Part shown: one piece after another, positions 53,728 to 62,913 of the stretch
How the letters are laid out: the number at the start of each line of letters is the position of its first letter
Numbering within the stretch: position 1 is the stretch's first letter
Source: Massilioclostridium coli
GTDB taxonomy: Bacteria; Bacillota; Clostridia; Oscillospirales; Ruminococcaceae
NCBI RefSeq assembly: GCF_900095865.1
Contig: NZ_FMIZ01000005.1
Location: 310,001-374,000 of the forward strand
DNA: 64,000 nt
Direction of reading: 5' to 3'
The notes under the pieces: model-generated
What the model was told of the DNA's origin: nothing
The model's input: only the letters and a program-made list of their open reading frames with translations
The model's database searches: none
Program-made: the position numbers and the translations under genes

Positions 53728-54846
53728 TTGGAACAAATTACAATGATTTGCCCCTGCCATTTTGGGTTGGAAAGTGTACTGTCCGGCGAAGTAAAACGGC
53801 TGGGGGGACAAAATGTTACGGTAACCGATGGAAGGGTTGCATTTGACGGAGATTTGGAACTGTTGGTAAGGGCTAATTTGTGGCTACGTACTGCGGAGCG
53901 GGTATTGATCCGTTTGGGGGAATTCCACGCCACCTCGTTTGAGCAATTGTTCCAGGGTGTGAAAAAACTGCCATTAGAACAGTGGATTGGCGCCCATGAC
54001 GCTTTTCCTGTAAAAGGGCATTCGTTGAACTCACAGCTGCACAGCATCCCGGACTGCCAATCAATTATCAAAAAAGCCGCTGTGGAACGACTAAAAGAGT
54101 GTTACCATGTCCACTGGTTTGAGGAGAACGAAGCGGTGCATCAAATCCAGTTTTCAATCTTAAAAGATGTAGTTACTGTGATGCTGGATACCTCCGGACC
54201 TGGGTTGCACAAAAGGGGATACCGACAAAATTCCAATGCTGCTCCAATTAAAGAAACACTGGCATCTGGCATTATTGATTTAGCTCATGTAAAACCTTTT
54301 TCCACAGTGTATGACCCATTTTGTGGTTCCGGTACTTTTTTAATCGAGAGTGCAACCAAAGCGTTGAACATCGCGCCTGGGATCAACCGCCGTTTTGCAG
54401 CGGAAAAGTGGAAGCAGATCCCGCAAAAAGTCTGGCAGGAGGAGCGTACTCGTGCCCTTGATTTGGTTCGTAGAGATGTGGAGTTCCGTGGGTATGGACT
54501 TGATATTGATCCAGCTGCTGTAGAATTGAGTACAGCAAACGCAAAAAAAGCTGGTGTCCTTCCAAGGTTGAAATTTAACCAGCGGGAAATTGCGGATTTT
54601 TCTCCTGTAACAGATAAAGGGATTGTTATTTGCAATCCTCCTTATGGGGAACGTATGCTGGAAATAAGACAAGCGGAAGAAATTTACCGGACGATGGGAA
54701 AGGTATTCCAGATGGGAAATGGAATCCACTATTATATTATCAGCCCTCATGAACAGTTTGAAACCATCTTTGGGAAAAAAGCAGATAAACGCCGTAAGCT
54801 ATATAATGGGATGTTAAAATGCCAGCTCTATATGTATTTTAAGTAG
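53728..54846 (+). CDS. THUMP-domain class I RNA methyltransferase (RlmL/YpsC-like)
   Basis: The protein has 372 residues. The N-terminal THUMP RNA-binding domain (about 1-155) precedes a Rossmann methyltransferase domain with the SAM motif YDPFCGSGTFLIES and the catalytic NPPYGERM. That is the N2-guanine methyltransferase type (RlmL N-terminal half, YpsC in Bacillus), acting on 23S rRNA. I use the TTG at 53728, with AAGGAG 7-8 bases upstream; another TTG lies at 53722. It is cotranscribed with the fumarase subunit (18-base gap), an arrangement with no obvious functional link. Confidence 0.92.
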   Translation: MEQITMICPCHFGLESVLSGEVKRLGGQNVTVTDGRVAFDGDLELLVRANLWLRTAERVLIRLGEFHATSFEQLFQGVKKLPLEQWIGAHDAFPVKGHSLNSQLHSIPDCQSIIKKAAVERLKECYHVHWFEENEAVHQIQFSILKDVVTVMLDTSGPGLHKRGYRQNSNAAPIKETLASGIIDLAHVKPFSTVYDPFCGSGTFLIESATKALNIAPGINRRFAAEKWKQIPQKVWQEERTRALDLVRRDVEFRGYGLDIDPAAVELSTANAKKAGVLPRLKFNQREIADFSPVTDKGIVICNPPYGERMLEIRQAEEIYRTMGKVFQMGNGIHYYIISPHEQFETIFGKKADKRRKLYNGMLKCQLYMYFK

Positions 54847-54877
54847 TCCATCTAGTGGATTTAAGAAGGGAATCCCT

Positions 54878-55282
54878 ATGAAAACATTAAAATATCAATT
54901 ATTCTCCAGTGTCATTTTAATTATTTGTATTTTACTTATGTTCCTTTCCTGGTTTGGTGGCTCCCGAGGGGTACAAGAAATATCAGGGACGATTGTGTTG
55001 TATCATCCTGTAACTATTATTGGAATTTTGATAACCTTGATTGGAATATGGTTTGAGAATCGACGATTTGCTATGGTTTGTGGGATATTAGGACCCTGTT
55101 TATTGCTGATAATGGAGTTGTTTTATTTTTTTACATGGCACATAGAAACTATAACAGGAGAATTCAGCTTAGGAATCAGTTTTTCCTTGGCATATCCAGA
55201 ATTTTATTTTGGCTTTGGTGTCACACTGGCATTGCTGGTGGCAAATTTGATGCGTATCAGGAAGTGCTTCTACCAAAAATAA
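54878..55282 (+). CDS. Hypothetical four-helix membrane protein
   Basis: The protein has 134 residues with four predicted membrane helices (about 8-26, 45-64, 68-88 and 105-125) and a short basic C-terminus. I recognise no family. GAAGGGAA precedes the ATG at 54878. It lies 31 bases after the methyltransferase gene and could be on the same transcript. It resembles in shape, but not in any motif I can name, small integral membrane proteins of Firmicutes. Confidence 0.7.
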   Translation: MKTLKYQLFSSVILIICILLMFLSWFGGSRGVQEISGTIVLYHPVTIIGILITLIGIWFENRRFAMVCGILGPCLLLIMELFYFFTWHIETITGEFSLGISFSLAYPEFYFGFGVTLALLVANLMRIRKCFYQK

Positions 55283-55446
55283 CTGCAATATAATTTTGTA
55301 GAAGAATTCAAAAATTGGAAACTACAAAAATGATTGGTGGATTGATGAAATAGCATGACCGTAAATTATGATGGGATTATTTTCAGCAATGCTGTTTGCT
55401 ATTTTATAAGATTGAATATAGATATGAATTTGAAAGCGTGAGGTAG
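55283..55446. other. AT-rich spacer
   Basis: I see no feature in these bases. Together with 55531-55657 they form a poorly coding stretch around the small ORF at 55447. Confidence 0.4.
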
Positions 55447-55530
55447 ATGGATATTTTTTTATGGATAGCAATAGGGGTGGCAATCTTATGCGCTACAGTA
55501 GCAATCTATTTTGGAACAACAAAATCCTAG
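55447..55530 (+). CDS. Possible 27-residue membrane peptide
   Basis: An ATG with GTGAGGT just upstream opens a 28-codon frame (starting MDIFLWIAIG, ending FGTTKS) that would form one membrane helix. There is no homologue I recognise. The ribosome binding site is closer than usual. It may be a real small membrane protein or chance. Confidence 0.4.
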   Translation: MDIFLWIAIGVAILCATVAIYFGTTKS

Positions 55531-55657
55531 TTGGAGAGGCAACGGAATCTTTTATTTCCTTTTCCTTGAAAATTATTTCTAGATGTACAATATAAGAGAT
55601 TAAGACCGTTTAGAATAGCCGATGATATATTTGTTTATTAGTTTGCGGAGGAATTGT

Positions 55658-55855
55658 ATGGATCAAAAAATAAAAAACGGTGGTATGGGCTTTGTTTCTA
55701 CATTGACGTTAATTTTTATTGTTCTAAAACTTTTAGGTCTTATAGCATGGAGTTGGATATGGGTATTTGCTCCTATTTGGATCTCTTTTGTGTTGATTGT
55801 ATTGGCTTTTGGTGTGATTCTGATTGGTGGCAGAATCAAAAAAGGGAAATGGTAA
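55658..55855 (+). CDS. Small two-helix membrane protein (Tmemb_185A-like)
   Basis: The protein has 65 residues with two membrane helices and the pattern LTLIFIVLKLLGLIAWSW followed by VFAPIWISFVLIVL. This matches short bacterial and phage proteins annotated as transmembrane Fragile-X-F-like (PF10269). GGAGGAATT lies before the ATG at 55658, so the longer open frame from 55622 is not used. The function is unknown. No phage genes are nearby. Confidence 0.7.
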   Translation: MDQKIKNGGMGFVSTLTLIFIVLKLLGLIAWSWIWVFAPIWISFVLIVLAFGVILIGGRIKKGKW

Positions 55856-55931
55856 TTTTTTATTGGCACAAATGTAGAATATGATAAGGAAAGGGACCGT
55901 TTGATTAGCAAAAAAAGAAAGGATGGAAATT

Positions 55932-56756
55932 TTGTCAAAAACAAAACGGAATTTATGGTTAGTTGCTGGAATCTGTTTTTGGATTTTAGGGGCAATTGTA
56001 TTTGGAAAATACGATTTGGAAATATCCCAATTGCTTTACCATCCTGATTGGAAATGGGCAGTTGCCTTTGAGAATGGAGGTAGGTTGACAACTCCTATTC
56101 TATTAGCGGTTGGTCTCCATTTTTTGATTTATTTGGAAAAGCGGAAGCATCCAAAGAAAATTTACTGGGTTGTCGATGTTGGGATTATGGCGATTGTGGT
56201 GGTATTAATTTTGTTGTTTTCTGGTGGACTGAGTGGATTGGTACAGGAATTGTTTCTAACAGCAATTTATCTGGCTTTTTATTTGCTGATCCAATTGGGA
56301 GGAAAACAACTGGATATGGACAAGCTAATACAAATTAAAAAAATTGTATGGACGATGTTTGTTGCTACTGCGTTGATTTTTTTGGTTATTACAATTGTAA
56401 AAGTATTTGCCGGAAGATTGCGGTTTCGAGATATGGAAAACATCTCCCAGTTTGTTCCATGGTATCAATGGCATCCCTTTTCTGGAAACCATTCTTTTCC
56501 TTCTGGACATACAGGTAACTCTATGGCGGTCATTGGTGTTTTGTTATTATCCGGACTGATCCAGACGAGATGGAAACGTATTTTAGTCGCAGCTTTACCA
56601 ATCGTTTATTTGTTGTTAATGGCTATTAGCAGGATTATTATGGGGGCACATTATGCCTCTGATGTTTTATTTTCATTAGGGATTATAGCATATGGCTGGT
56701 ATATTGCAATATGGTTATGTCAGCGTTATCAGAAAAGGAAAATAGATGGAAATTAA
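55932..56756 (+). CDS. PAP2-family membrane phosphatase
   Basis: The protein has about 274 residues and six membrane helices. The three phosphatase motifs are visible: KVFAGRLR (C1), PSGHTG (C2) and SRIIMGAHYASD (C3, SR-X5-H-X3-D). Such enzymes dephosphorylate lipid phosphates such as undecaprenyl pyrophosphate or phosphatidylglycerol phosphate. The start is uncertain: the TTG at 55932 has AAGGA 8 bases upstream, while the ATG at 55923 overlaps that site. The C-terminus overlaps the following acetyltransferase gene by 11 bases, so the two are coupled. Confidence 0.87.
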   Translation: MSKTKRNLWLVAGICFWILGAIVFGKYDLEISQLLYHPDWKWAVAFENGGRLTTPILLAVGLHFLIYLEKRKHPKKIYWVVDVGIMAIVVVLILLFSGGLSGLVQELFLTAIYLAFYLLIQLGGKQLDMDKLIQIKKIVWTMFVATALIFLVITIVKVFAGRLRFRDMENISQFVPWYQWHPFSGNHSFPSGHTGNSMAVIGVLLLSGLIQTRWKRILVAALPIVYLLLMAISRIIMGAHYASDVLFSLGIIAYGWYIAIWLCQRYQKRKIDGN

Positions 56757-57198
56757 ACGGGTTTACTCTCATAAAAAAGCATTTTTAGATTTGTTATTAT
56801 TGGCAGATGAACAGGAATCCATGATTGACCGTTATTTGGAGCAAGGGGAACTGTTTGTTTTATATGACCAAGGTGTGAAAACAGTTTGCGTTGTGGTAAA
56901 AGTACAGGAGAGGGTTTACGAAATCAAAAACCTGGCAACAGACCCCAGTTTTCAAGGCAAAGGATATGGAAAGGCAATGGTGGAGTATATTTTTCAACTT
57001 TATCAAAAAATAGCAGATTATCTTCTGGTTGGAACTGGGGACAGCCCTTTGACAATTCCTTTTTACGAAAAATGTGGTTTTTCCTATTCCCATCGGGTTC
57101 CGAATTTTTTTGTGGATTTTTATGACCATCCCATTTATGAAGCGGGGAAACAGCTTATTGATATGGTATATCTTAAAAAAGATTTCGTTTCGGGTTAA
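56746..57198 (+). CDS. GNAT family N-acetyltransferase
   Basis: The protein has 150 residues. The acetyl-CoA motif is NLATDPSFQGKGYGKAMVEY (Q-X-X-G-X-G), followed by a typical FYEKCGFSYSHR strand-helix. It overlaps the phosphatase gene by 11 bases and is the last gene of this unit. The family acetylates amines; the substrate is unknown. It is unrelated in detail to the GNAT gene at 38135. Confidence 0.88.
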   Translation: MEIKRVYSHKKAFLDLLLLADEQESMIDRYLEQGELFVLYDQGVKTVCVVVKVQERVYEIKNLATDPSFQGKGYGKAMVEYIFQLYQKIADYLLVGTGDSPLTIPFYEKCGFSYSHRVPNFFVDFYDHPIYEAGKQLIDMVYLKKDFVSG

Positions 57199-57238
57199 AA
57201 AATACCTTTGGATAGTATACTATCCAAAGGTATTTTTA
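57198..57238 (+). terminator. Strong intrinsic terminator
   Basis: A near-perfect 40-base palindrome (arm AAAATACCTTTGGATAG, TATA centre) with a TTTTTAT end begins at the stop codon. Confidence 0.93.
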
Positions 57239-57407
57239 TGTCGGACTATAACTATGATTTATTATATTAGCTTATAGGGTTTGCGGATCAAATTTTATTT
57301 TTTCTTTTTCATGTTTTACAAAAAGGACAGAAGATTCTTTTTCGGAAAATCGATCCTATTTTTTGGAGAATATCGCCTGGTTATGGGGGATTTTAAAAGA
57401 AGCACAG

Positions 57408-57436
57408 TTGAAACGAACAGAAAAATGATGTATAAT
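57408..57436 (+). promoter_or_regulatory. recJ promoter
   Basis: TTGAAA at 57408-57413, 17-base spacer, TATAAT at 57431-57436. It probably serves recJ, rel and dtd. Confidence 0.82.
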
Positions 57437-57480
57437 AAATACAAAAAGTAATTGATTTTCAGGATAGAGTGAGGCATACT

Positions 57481-59508
57481 ATGAGTTTAAAAAAATGGAT
57501 TTTTCACGCGGCATCGCCAGAACGTTCTGAGGAGATTTCAGAGCGATTTGGAGTGAACAACATAATAGCGGACATCCTGGCAACTAGAGGGTTTCAGGAT
57601 GAAGAAATTGAGGAATATTTCGGTCAAGGCGAATTGGAAAGCCCATTTGTTTTAAAGGACATGGACCTGGCTGTAGAACGCTTAAATCAGGCGCTGGAAA
57701 ACCAGGAAAAAATTGTAGTTTATGGGGACTATGATTGTGATGGAATTACTTCTACTTATATTTTGTACACCTATTTATTATCGATTGGAGCGGAAGTAGA
57801 GGCTTTTATTCCAGAAAGAAATGTAGGTGGCTATGGGTTAAATCAGGAAGCGATTGATCAATTCCATGAGCAAGGAGTACAACTGCTTGTTACGGTGGAT
57901 AATGGTATTTCTGCCTTAAAAGAAGCAGATTATATTGCGGAACTTGGCATGGATCTTATCATAACTGACCACCATGCGGTAGGGGATACTTTGCCTCAAG
58001 CAGTGGCGGTTATAAACCCACATCGCAGTGACTGTCCATCAAAATTTAAAGATTTAGCTGGTGTTGGTGTTGCTTTTAAACTAATCGTGGCAATGGAAGA
58101 AGGGGATTACCAGAGCGCTTTGCAATTTGCCGGGGAATTTGTAGCGATTGGGACGATCGGTGATATTGTCCCTTTGGTTGGTGAAAACCGTACTTTGGTT
58201 CAGGAAGGATTACGGCTATTAGAGTTTTCTGAAAACTTAGGGTTAAATAAATTGTTCCAAAAAGCGAAGATCCCTCGTTCCAATGTACTGGCAACTGTAA
58301 TTGCGTTTGGGATTGTCCCTCGTATTAATGCTGCTGGCCGTTTTAATATGGCTAATAAGGTGTTTGAGCTGTTTACCAGCGAGGATAAAGAAACGATAGA
58401 TACAATTTCTACCGAACTGAATGAACTCAATACAAAACGGCAACAATTGGAACAAGGTGTTATACAGGAGATTATGCAACAGATAGCGGAAAATCCGAAT
58501 TGCCTTCATGACCGTGTATTAGTATTTGCGAAAGAAGGATGGCCAAAAGGGATTTTGGGAATCGTCAGCGCAAGGATTACAGAGCGATATGGAAAGCCTT
58601 CTGTTGTAATGGAAATTGACGGGGAGTATGCAACAGGGTCTGCTAGAAGTATTGATGGGTTCTCTCTTTATCAGGCCATGTATGCCAACCGGGATTTATG
58701 TGTAAAATGGGGTGGACATTCCAAAGCCGCTGGTATGACAATTGCTACAAAAGATTTAGAGGCATTCCGGAAAGGGCTTAATTTATACGCGAAAAACCAT
58801 TTAAAACGTATGCCGGATAGTTCTTACAAGATTGACAGGGTAGTGACGTTAAAAGAACTCACCGTTGAAAATGTGGAGTCTCTTTCTGTTTTAGAACCAT
58901 TTGGATGTGAAAATCCTTCCCCATTGTTTTTGATGAAAAATGTACGTTTAGAAGAAGTGATCCCACTGGCTGGTGGGAAACACCTGAAGCTGAAATTTTT
59001 TGCTGGTACAGGAATGATGCAAGCTTTGTTGTTTGGTGTCCCACGCTCCCGTTTTTATTTCAAACGAGGGACGATGCTCAACCTAGTTGTCAGCTTGGAT
59101 ATCAATAATTTTAATGGGCGTAAAAGTGTATCCGTTAAAATTAAAGATATGCGTCCTTGCTCTTTTGAACAATATCGGTTTTTTAGCGCCAAATGGGCCT
59201 TTGAGGATATTATGCGTGGAGAGGTAGAGGATCCCAAAATAAAAGCTCGTGCATTACCAAATCGGAATGAGATTGCGGCCATTTATCGGACTCTACATAA
59301 TCTGAAAAAATTTGAGGGTAATGCGGAAAAATTGTACCTGTTAACCTTAAAAAGTGGTATGAATTATTGTAAATTATCCATTATTATTGAAATTTTAAAG
59401 GAACAAGGATTACTAGAAATGGTAGAAGATGGGAAAACTATGGTGATGAAGGAGGCTACTGCCAAAGTAAACCTTTCGGAATCTAAAATTTTGGCGCAAT
59501 TGAAATAA
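57481..59508 (+). CDS. recJ: Single-stranded-DNA exonuclease RecJ
   Basis: RecJ degrades single-stranded DNA 5' to 3' in recombination and repair. The protein has 675 residues, between the E. coli and Bacillus lengths. DHH phosphoesterase motifs are YGDYDCDGITS, VTVDNG and ITDHHAVG; the DHHA1 motif is WGGHSKAAGM; an OB-fold lies near 470-560 and a short C-terminal extension follows. The ATG at 57481 has GTGAGG 7 bases upstream; a GTG 12 bases earlier overlaps that site. It leads a run with rel and dtd in the gene order known from Firmicutes (recJ-apt-relA-dtd), here without apt. Confidence 0.96.
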   Translation: MSLKKWIFHAASPERSEEISERFGVNNIIADILATRGFQDEEIEEYFGQGELESPFVLKDMDLAVERLNQALENQEKIVVYGDYDCDGITSTYILYTYLLSIGAEVEAFIPERNVGGYGLNQEAIDQFHEQGVQLLVTVDNGISALKEADYIAELGMDLIITDHHAVGDTLPQAVAVINPHRSDCPSKFKDLAGVGVAFKLIVAMEEGDYQSALQFAGEFVAIGTIGDIVPLVGENRTLVQEGLRLLEFSENLGLNKLFQKAKIPRSNVLATVIAFGIVPRINAAGRFNMANKVFELFTSEDKETIDTISTELNELNTKRQQLEQGVIQEIMQQIAENPNCLHDRVLVFAKEGWPKGILGIVSARITERYGKPSVVMEIDGEYATGSARSIDGFSLYQAMYANRDLCVKWGGHSKAAGMTIATKDLEAFRKGLNLYAKNHLKRMPDSSYKIDRVVTLKELTVENVESLSVLEPFGCENPSPLFLMKNVRLEEVIPLAGGKHLKLKFFAGTGMMQALLFGVPRSRFYFKRGTMLNLVVSLDINNFNGRKSVSVKIKDMRPCSFEQYRFFSAKWAFEDIMRGEVEDPKIKARALPNRNEIAAIYRTLHNLKKFEGNAEKLYLLTLKSGMNYCKLSIIIEILKEQGLLEMVEDGKTMVMKEATAKVNLSESKILAQLK

Positions 59509-59527
59509 AAAGATAGGGTGAAGTAAG

Positions 59528-61696
59528 ATGGAGTATACATTTCAAACATTATTGGATGTGTTAAAAGCAACCGACAGACCGTTTGATCTGGATAAAATTA
59601 CAAAGGCATATGAAGTGGCAAAAGACGCACATACAGGGCAGCTGCGTCTTTCTGGTGAACCATATGTAACCCATCCAATTGCTGTGGCTTGTATACTGGC
59701 AGAATTGGGGATGGATAACGAGTGTGTAGAAGCAGCGTTGCTGCATGATGTAGTGGAAGACACCACCGTCTCGTTGGAAGAAGTAAAAAAGAAGTTTGGG
59801 GAAGATGTTGCCTTATTGGTGGATGGCGTTACAAAACTGGGCAAAATCCCATTGACAACAAAAGAGGAACAGCAAGCAGAAAATGTCCGAAAAATGTTGC
59901 TGGCGATGGCGAAGGATATCCGTGTGGTTATTATCAAACTAGCAGACCGGTTGCACAACATGCGTACTGCGGAATTTTGGCCAGAACAAAAACAACGGGA
60001 TAAATCTTTGGAAACTATGGAGGTTTATGCGCCAATTGCCCACCGTTTGGGAATACGGCCAGTAAAAGAAGAGCTAGAGGACCTTGCATTGCAATATTTG
60101 GATCCAGTTGCTTATCGAGAAATCCAACAAAAATTAAAGGATCGCGCCCTAAACAACCAAAACTATATTGAGTATATCAAACAGAAAATTGCCGCCCGTT
60201 TACAGGAGTTAAATATTTCTGCTAAGATTGATGGACGAGTAAAAAGTATTTATGGAATTTACCGGAAAGTATATATGGCAGGGCGGGAATTTGATGAAGT
60301 ATATGATATTTATGCGATCCGTGTGATTGTGGATTCTGTGCTAGAATGTTATAATATTTTAGGTGCGATGCACGATTTATTTACACCGATTCCAAACCGA
60401 TTTAAAGATTATATTTCGATGCCAAAACCGAATATGTACCAATCATTGCATACTACCGTGATTGCTAAAGAAGGGATTCCGTTCGAAATTCAGATTAGGA
60501 CATGGGAAATGCACTATACCGCGGAATATGGGATTGCCGCCCATTGGAAATACAAAGAAGGAATCCGTGGAAAAGATAATCTGGAAGAGCGTTTGGCGTG
60601 GGTAAGGCAGATTATTGAAGCACAGCAAGAATCCCAAGATGCGGAAGATATTATGCAAAGTATTAAAACCGATATTGGTTCAGAGGAAGTTTTTGTGTTT
60701 ACCCCAAAAGGAGATGTAAAAGCATTACCAGTTGGGTCTACCGTGATTGACTTTGCATATGCGATTCACAGCGCAGTTGGGAACCGTATGATTGGTGCAA
60801 AAATTGATGGACGTATTGTGTCATTAGACACTAAGTTGAAAACGGGTCAAGTGGTTGAAATTATCACCATTAAGTCGGAAAATCATGGTCCAAGTAGAAA
60901 CTGGCTAAAAATTGTCGCTACCAGTGAAGCACGCAGTAAAATCCGTTCCTGGTTTAAAAAAGAGCGCAGGGAAGAGAATATTGTAGAAGGAAAAGCAGAA
61001 TTAGAACGAGAATTAAAACGCAATAAAATTTATCTCCCGGATGAACAAATGGCAGAATTTTTGGAAGGAATGTGCAAAAAAAACCATTGCGAAAACCTGG
61101 AAGAATTTTATGCTGCCATTGGATATGGAGGTATCAGTTTATCCAAAATTATTCCAAGGGTCAAAGAAGCATATATTAAACTGATTAAATCAGAACAGGA
61201 ACCTGTTTCAGAAGCCCCAAAAATTACTCATACCAAAGCAACGAGCGGGGTAATTGTAGAAGGGATTGATAATTGCTTGGTGAAATTTGCCCAGTGTTGT
61301 AATCCTTTGCCAGGCGACGATATTATTGGATTTATCACCCGTGGCCATGGGGTCTCAATTCACAAAAAAGATTGTGTCAATGTGCTTTCTTCTATGAAAG
61401 ACCCTTCTCAGGTAGACCGTTGGATTCATGTTCGTTGGGAGCAATCCGCACCAACCAGTTATCGTTCCACTTTGGATATTGTGGCAGATTCCCGCACAGG
61501 GCTATTAGCTGATGTCAGCGTGGTTTTGGCAAACTTTAGGGTACCAATTCACGAAATTAATGCTCGCGAACTCAAAAATGGAAATGCCAATATTGTGGTT
61601 ACCATTGCGATTGCGGGTGTAGAACAGTTAAATAACATTATCCAAAGAATCCATAAGATTGAAGGAGTTATCTCAGTAGAGCGTGCGAATAAATAG
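59528..61696 (+). CDS. rel: Bifunctional (p)ppGpp synthetase/hydrolase (Rel)
   Basis: Rel makes and breaks the stringent-response alarmone (p)ppGpp. The protein has 722 residues. The HD hydrolase domain has HPIAVACILAELG and LLHDVVEDT, with ADRLHNMRT; both look active. The synthetase domain has DGRVKSIYGIYRK and YAIRVIVD, with KPNMYQSLHTTV; also intact. TGS (EVFVFTPKGDVKALP), a helical/Zn-type region (FAQCCNPLPGDDI) and a C-terminal ACT domain follow. It starts 19 bases after recJ (AGGGTGAAG site). dtd follows 23 bases later. Confidence 0.97.
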   Translation: MEYTFQTLLDVLKATDRPFDLDKITKAYEVAKDAHTGQLRLSGEPYVTHPIAVACILAELGMDNECVEAALLHDVVEDTTVSLEEVKKKFGEDVALLVDGVTKLGKIPLTTKEEQQAENVRKMLLAMAKDIRVVIIKLADRLHNMRTAEFWPEQKQRDKSLETMEVYAPIAHRLGIRPVKEELEDLALQYLDPVAYREIQQKLKDRALNNQNYIEYIKQKIAARLQELNISAKIDGRVKSIYGIYRKVYMAGREFDEVYDIYAIRVIVDSVLECYNILGAMHDLFTPIPNRFKDYISMPKPNMYQSLHTTVIAKEGIPFEIQIRTWEMHYTAEYGIAAHWKYKEGIRGKDNLEERLAWVRQIIEAQQESQDAEDIMQSIKTDIGSEEVFVFTPKGDVKALPVGSTVIDFAYAIHSAVGNRMIGAKIDGRIVSLDTKLKTGQVVEIITIKSENHGPSRNWLKIVATSEARSKIRSWFKKERREENIVEGKAELERELKRNKIYLPDEQMAEFLEGMCKKNHCENLEEFYAAIGYGGISLSKIIPRVKEAYIKLIKSEQEPVSEAPKITHTKATSGVIVEGIDNCLVKFAQCCNPLPGDDIIGFITRGHGVSIHKKDCVNVLSSMKDPSQVDRWIHVRWEQSAPTSYRSTLDIVADSRTGLLADVSVVLANFRVPIHEINARELKNGNANIVVTIAIAGVEQLNNIIQRIHKIEGVISVERANK

Positions 61697-61719
61697 AAGA
61701 ATAGCAAGGAGACAAACCA

Positions 61720-62178
61720 ATGAAAGCAATTTTACAACGTACTACCCATTCCAGTGTATCCATTGACGGAGAAATAGTTGGGGAAATTCAACAAGGGTTT
61801 ATGGTATTGTTGGGAATTATAGAAGGGGATACCAAAAAAGAAGCAGATACCCTTGCCACAAAACTGGCAGGACTTCGGGTATTTTCCGATGAGCAGGATA
61901 GAATGAATCTTTCTTTGCAAGATATCAACGGTGGAATTTTGTTGGTATCCAATTTTACTTTGGGTGCAGACTGCAAAAAAGGGCGTAGGCCTTCTTTTTC
62001 TAAGGCTGCCAGGCCAGAAGTGGCGAAACCACTATACGAATATTTTATTCAACAGCTACACATAAATGGAGTGGAACAGGTGGAGACTGGTGAGTTTGGA
62101 GCGGATATGGAATTGAACATTACCAATGATGGACCTGTTACCATTATTTTGGATACTGACGAACTAATTGTCAAATAA
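61720..62178 (+). CDS. dtd: D-aminoacyl-tRNA deacylase
   Basis: Dtd removes D-amino acids (and glycine) mischarged on tRNA. The protein has 152 residues, the usual length. The active-site segments are NFTLGADCKKGRRPSF (equivalent to the SQFTL region) and NDGPVT (the GPxT motif with its cis Gly-Pro). AGGAGAC precedes the ATG. The rel-dtd pairing is common in Firmicutes. It ends with a hairpin before the MBL gene. Confidence 0.96.
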   Translation: MKAILQRTTHSSVSIDGEIVGEIQQGFMVLLGIIEGDTKKEADTLATKLAGLRVFSDEQDRMNLSLQDINGGILLVSNFTLGADCKKGRRPSFSKAARPEVAKPLYEYFIQQLHINGVEQVETGEFGADMELNITNDGPVTIILDTDELIVK

Positions 62179-62186
62179 GGTTGTTT

Positions 62187-62229
62187 TTACCGCAGGAAAT
62201 CTTGGAATAAAACAGATTTTCTGCGGTAA
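62187..62229 (+). terminator. Hairpin after dtd
   Basis: A stem of about 15 bp (TTACCGCAG and GAAATC with GATTTT and CTGCGGTAA) and a short T-rich tail lie 9 bases after the dtd stop. It may terminate the recJ-rel-dtd transcript in part. Confidence 0.6.
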
Positions 62230-62259
62230 TCGTTTTCATATTAAGGAGTGATAGATACC

Positions 62260-62889
62260 ATGAAGATAAAACAATATGTATTAGGTCCAGTACAAACCAA
62301 CTGTTTTGTTGTATACAATGACCAAAATCAGGCAGCTATCATTGACCCAGGTGCGAATGGGGCACAGATTGTAGATGCTGTCCAAAAGGATGGAAAAGAA
62401 ATTACGATGGTATTGTTAACCCACGGACATTTTGACCATATTGGTGGGGTACATGAAATCCAAGAAAAGACCAATTGTAAAGTATATATCCATGAACAGG
62501 ATCAGGAGTTACTGCAAGACCCTAGCAAAAATTTATCCAAATTGTTCCAGCAGGTAATATCGAAGAATTTTACCTCTGCGGAAGCAGATGTTTTGTTGAA
62601 AGATGGAGATACGATTCCATTTGGAGAAATCACCTTCCATGTAATGCACACACCAGGACATTCTAGGGGAAGCTGTATGTATTTGACAGATGGTGTTATT
62701 TTCTCTGGGGATACTATATTTAAACGAGAAATCGGACGCAATGATACCTATGGTGGAGACCCTGTGGCACAGCAAAAATCATTGCAACGGATTGCTGCAA
62801 TTCCAGGGGATTCTATTATTTGTACAGGGCATGGTGAAAATACTACTTTGGAGGAAGAAAAAAAATATAATCCTTATTTTCCTCGGTAG
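62260..62889 (+). CDS. MBL-fold metallo-hydrolase (glyoxalase II-like)
   Basis: The protein has 209 residues and the metallo-beta-lactamase fold. Metal ligands are in THGHFDHIGG (HxHxDH), MHTPGHSRGS (His), FSGDTIFK (bridging Asp) and the final CTGHGENT (His). The start QYVLGPVQTNCFVVY is typical of the YcbL/YqgX-like hydroxyacylglutathione hydrolase-like group. AAGGAG 9 bases before the ATG at 62260 sets the start; a GTG 12 bases earlier overlaps that site. It often sits between dtd and hemZ in Firmicutes, as here. The exact thioester or other substrate is unknown. Confidence 0.92.
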   Translation: MKIKQYVLGPVQTNCFVVYNDQNQAAIIDPGANGAQIVDAVQKDGKEITMVLLTHGHFDHIGGVHEIQEKTNCKVYIHEQDQELLQDPSKNLSKLFQQVISKNFTSAEADVLLKDGDTIPFGEITFHVMHTPGHSRGSCMYLTDGVIFSGDTIFKREIGRNDTYGGDPVAQQKSLQRIAAIPGDSIICTGHGENTTLEEEKKYNPYFPR

Positions 62890-62913
62890 GTAAAAAGTAA
62901 GAAGGGAATCTGT

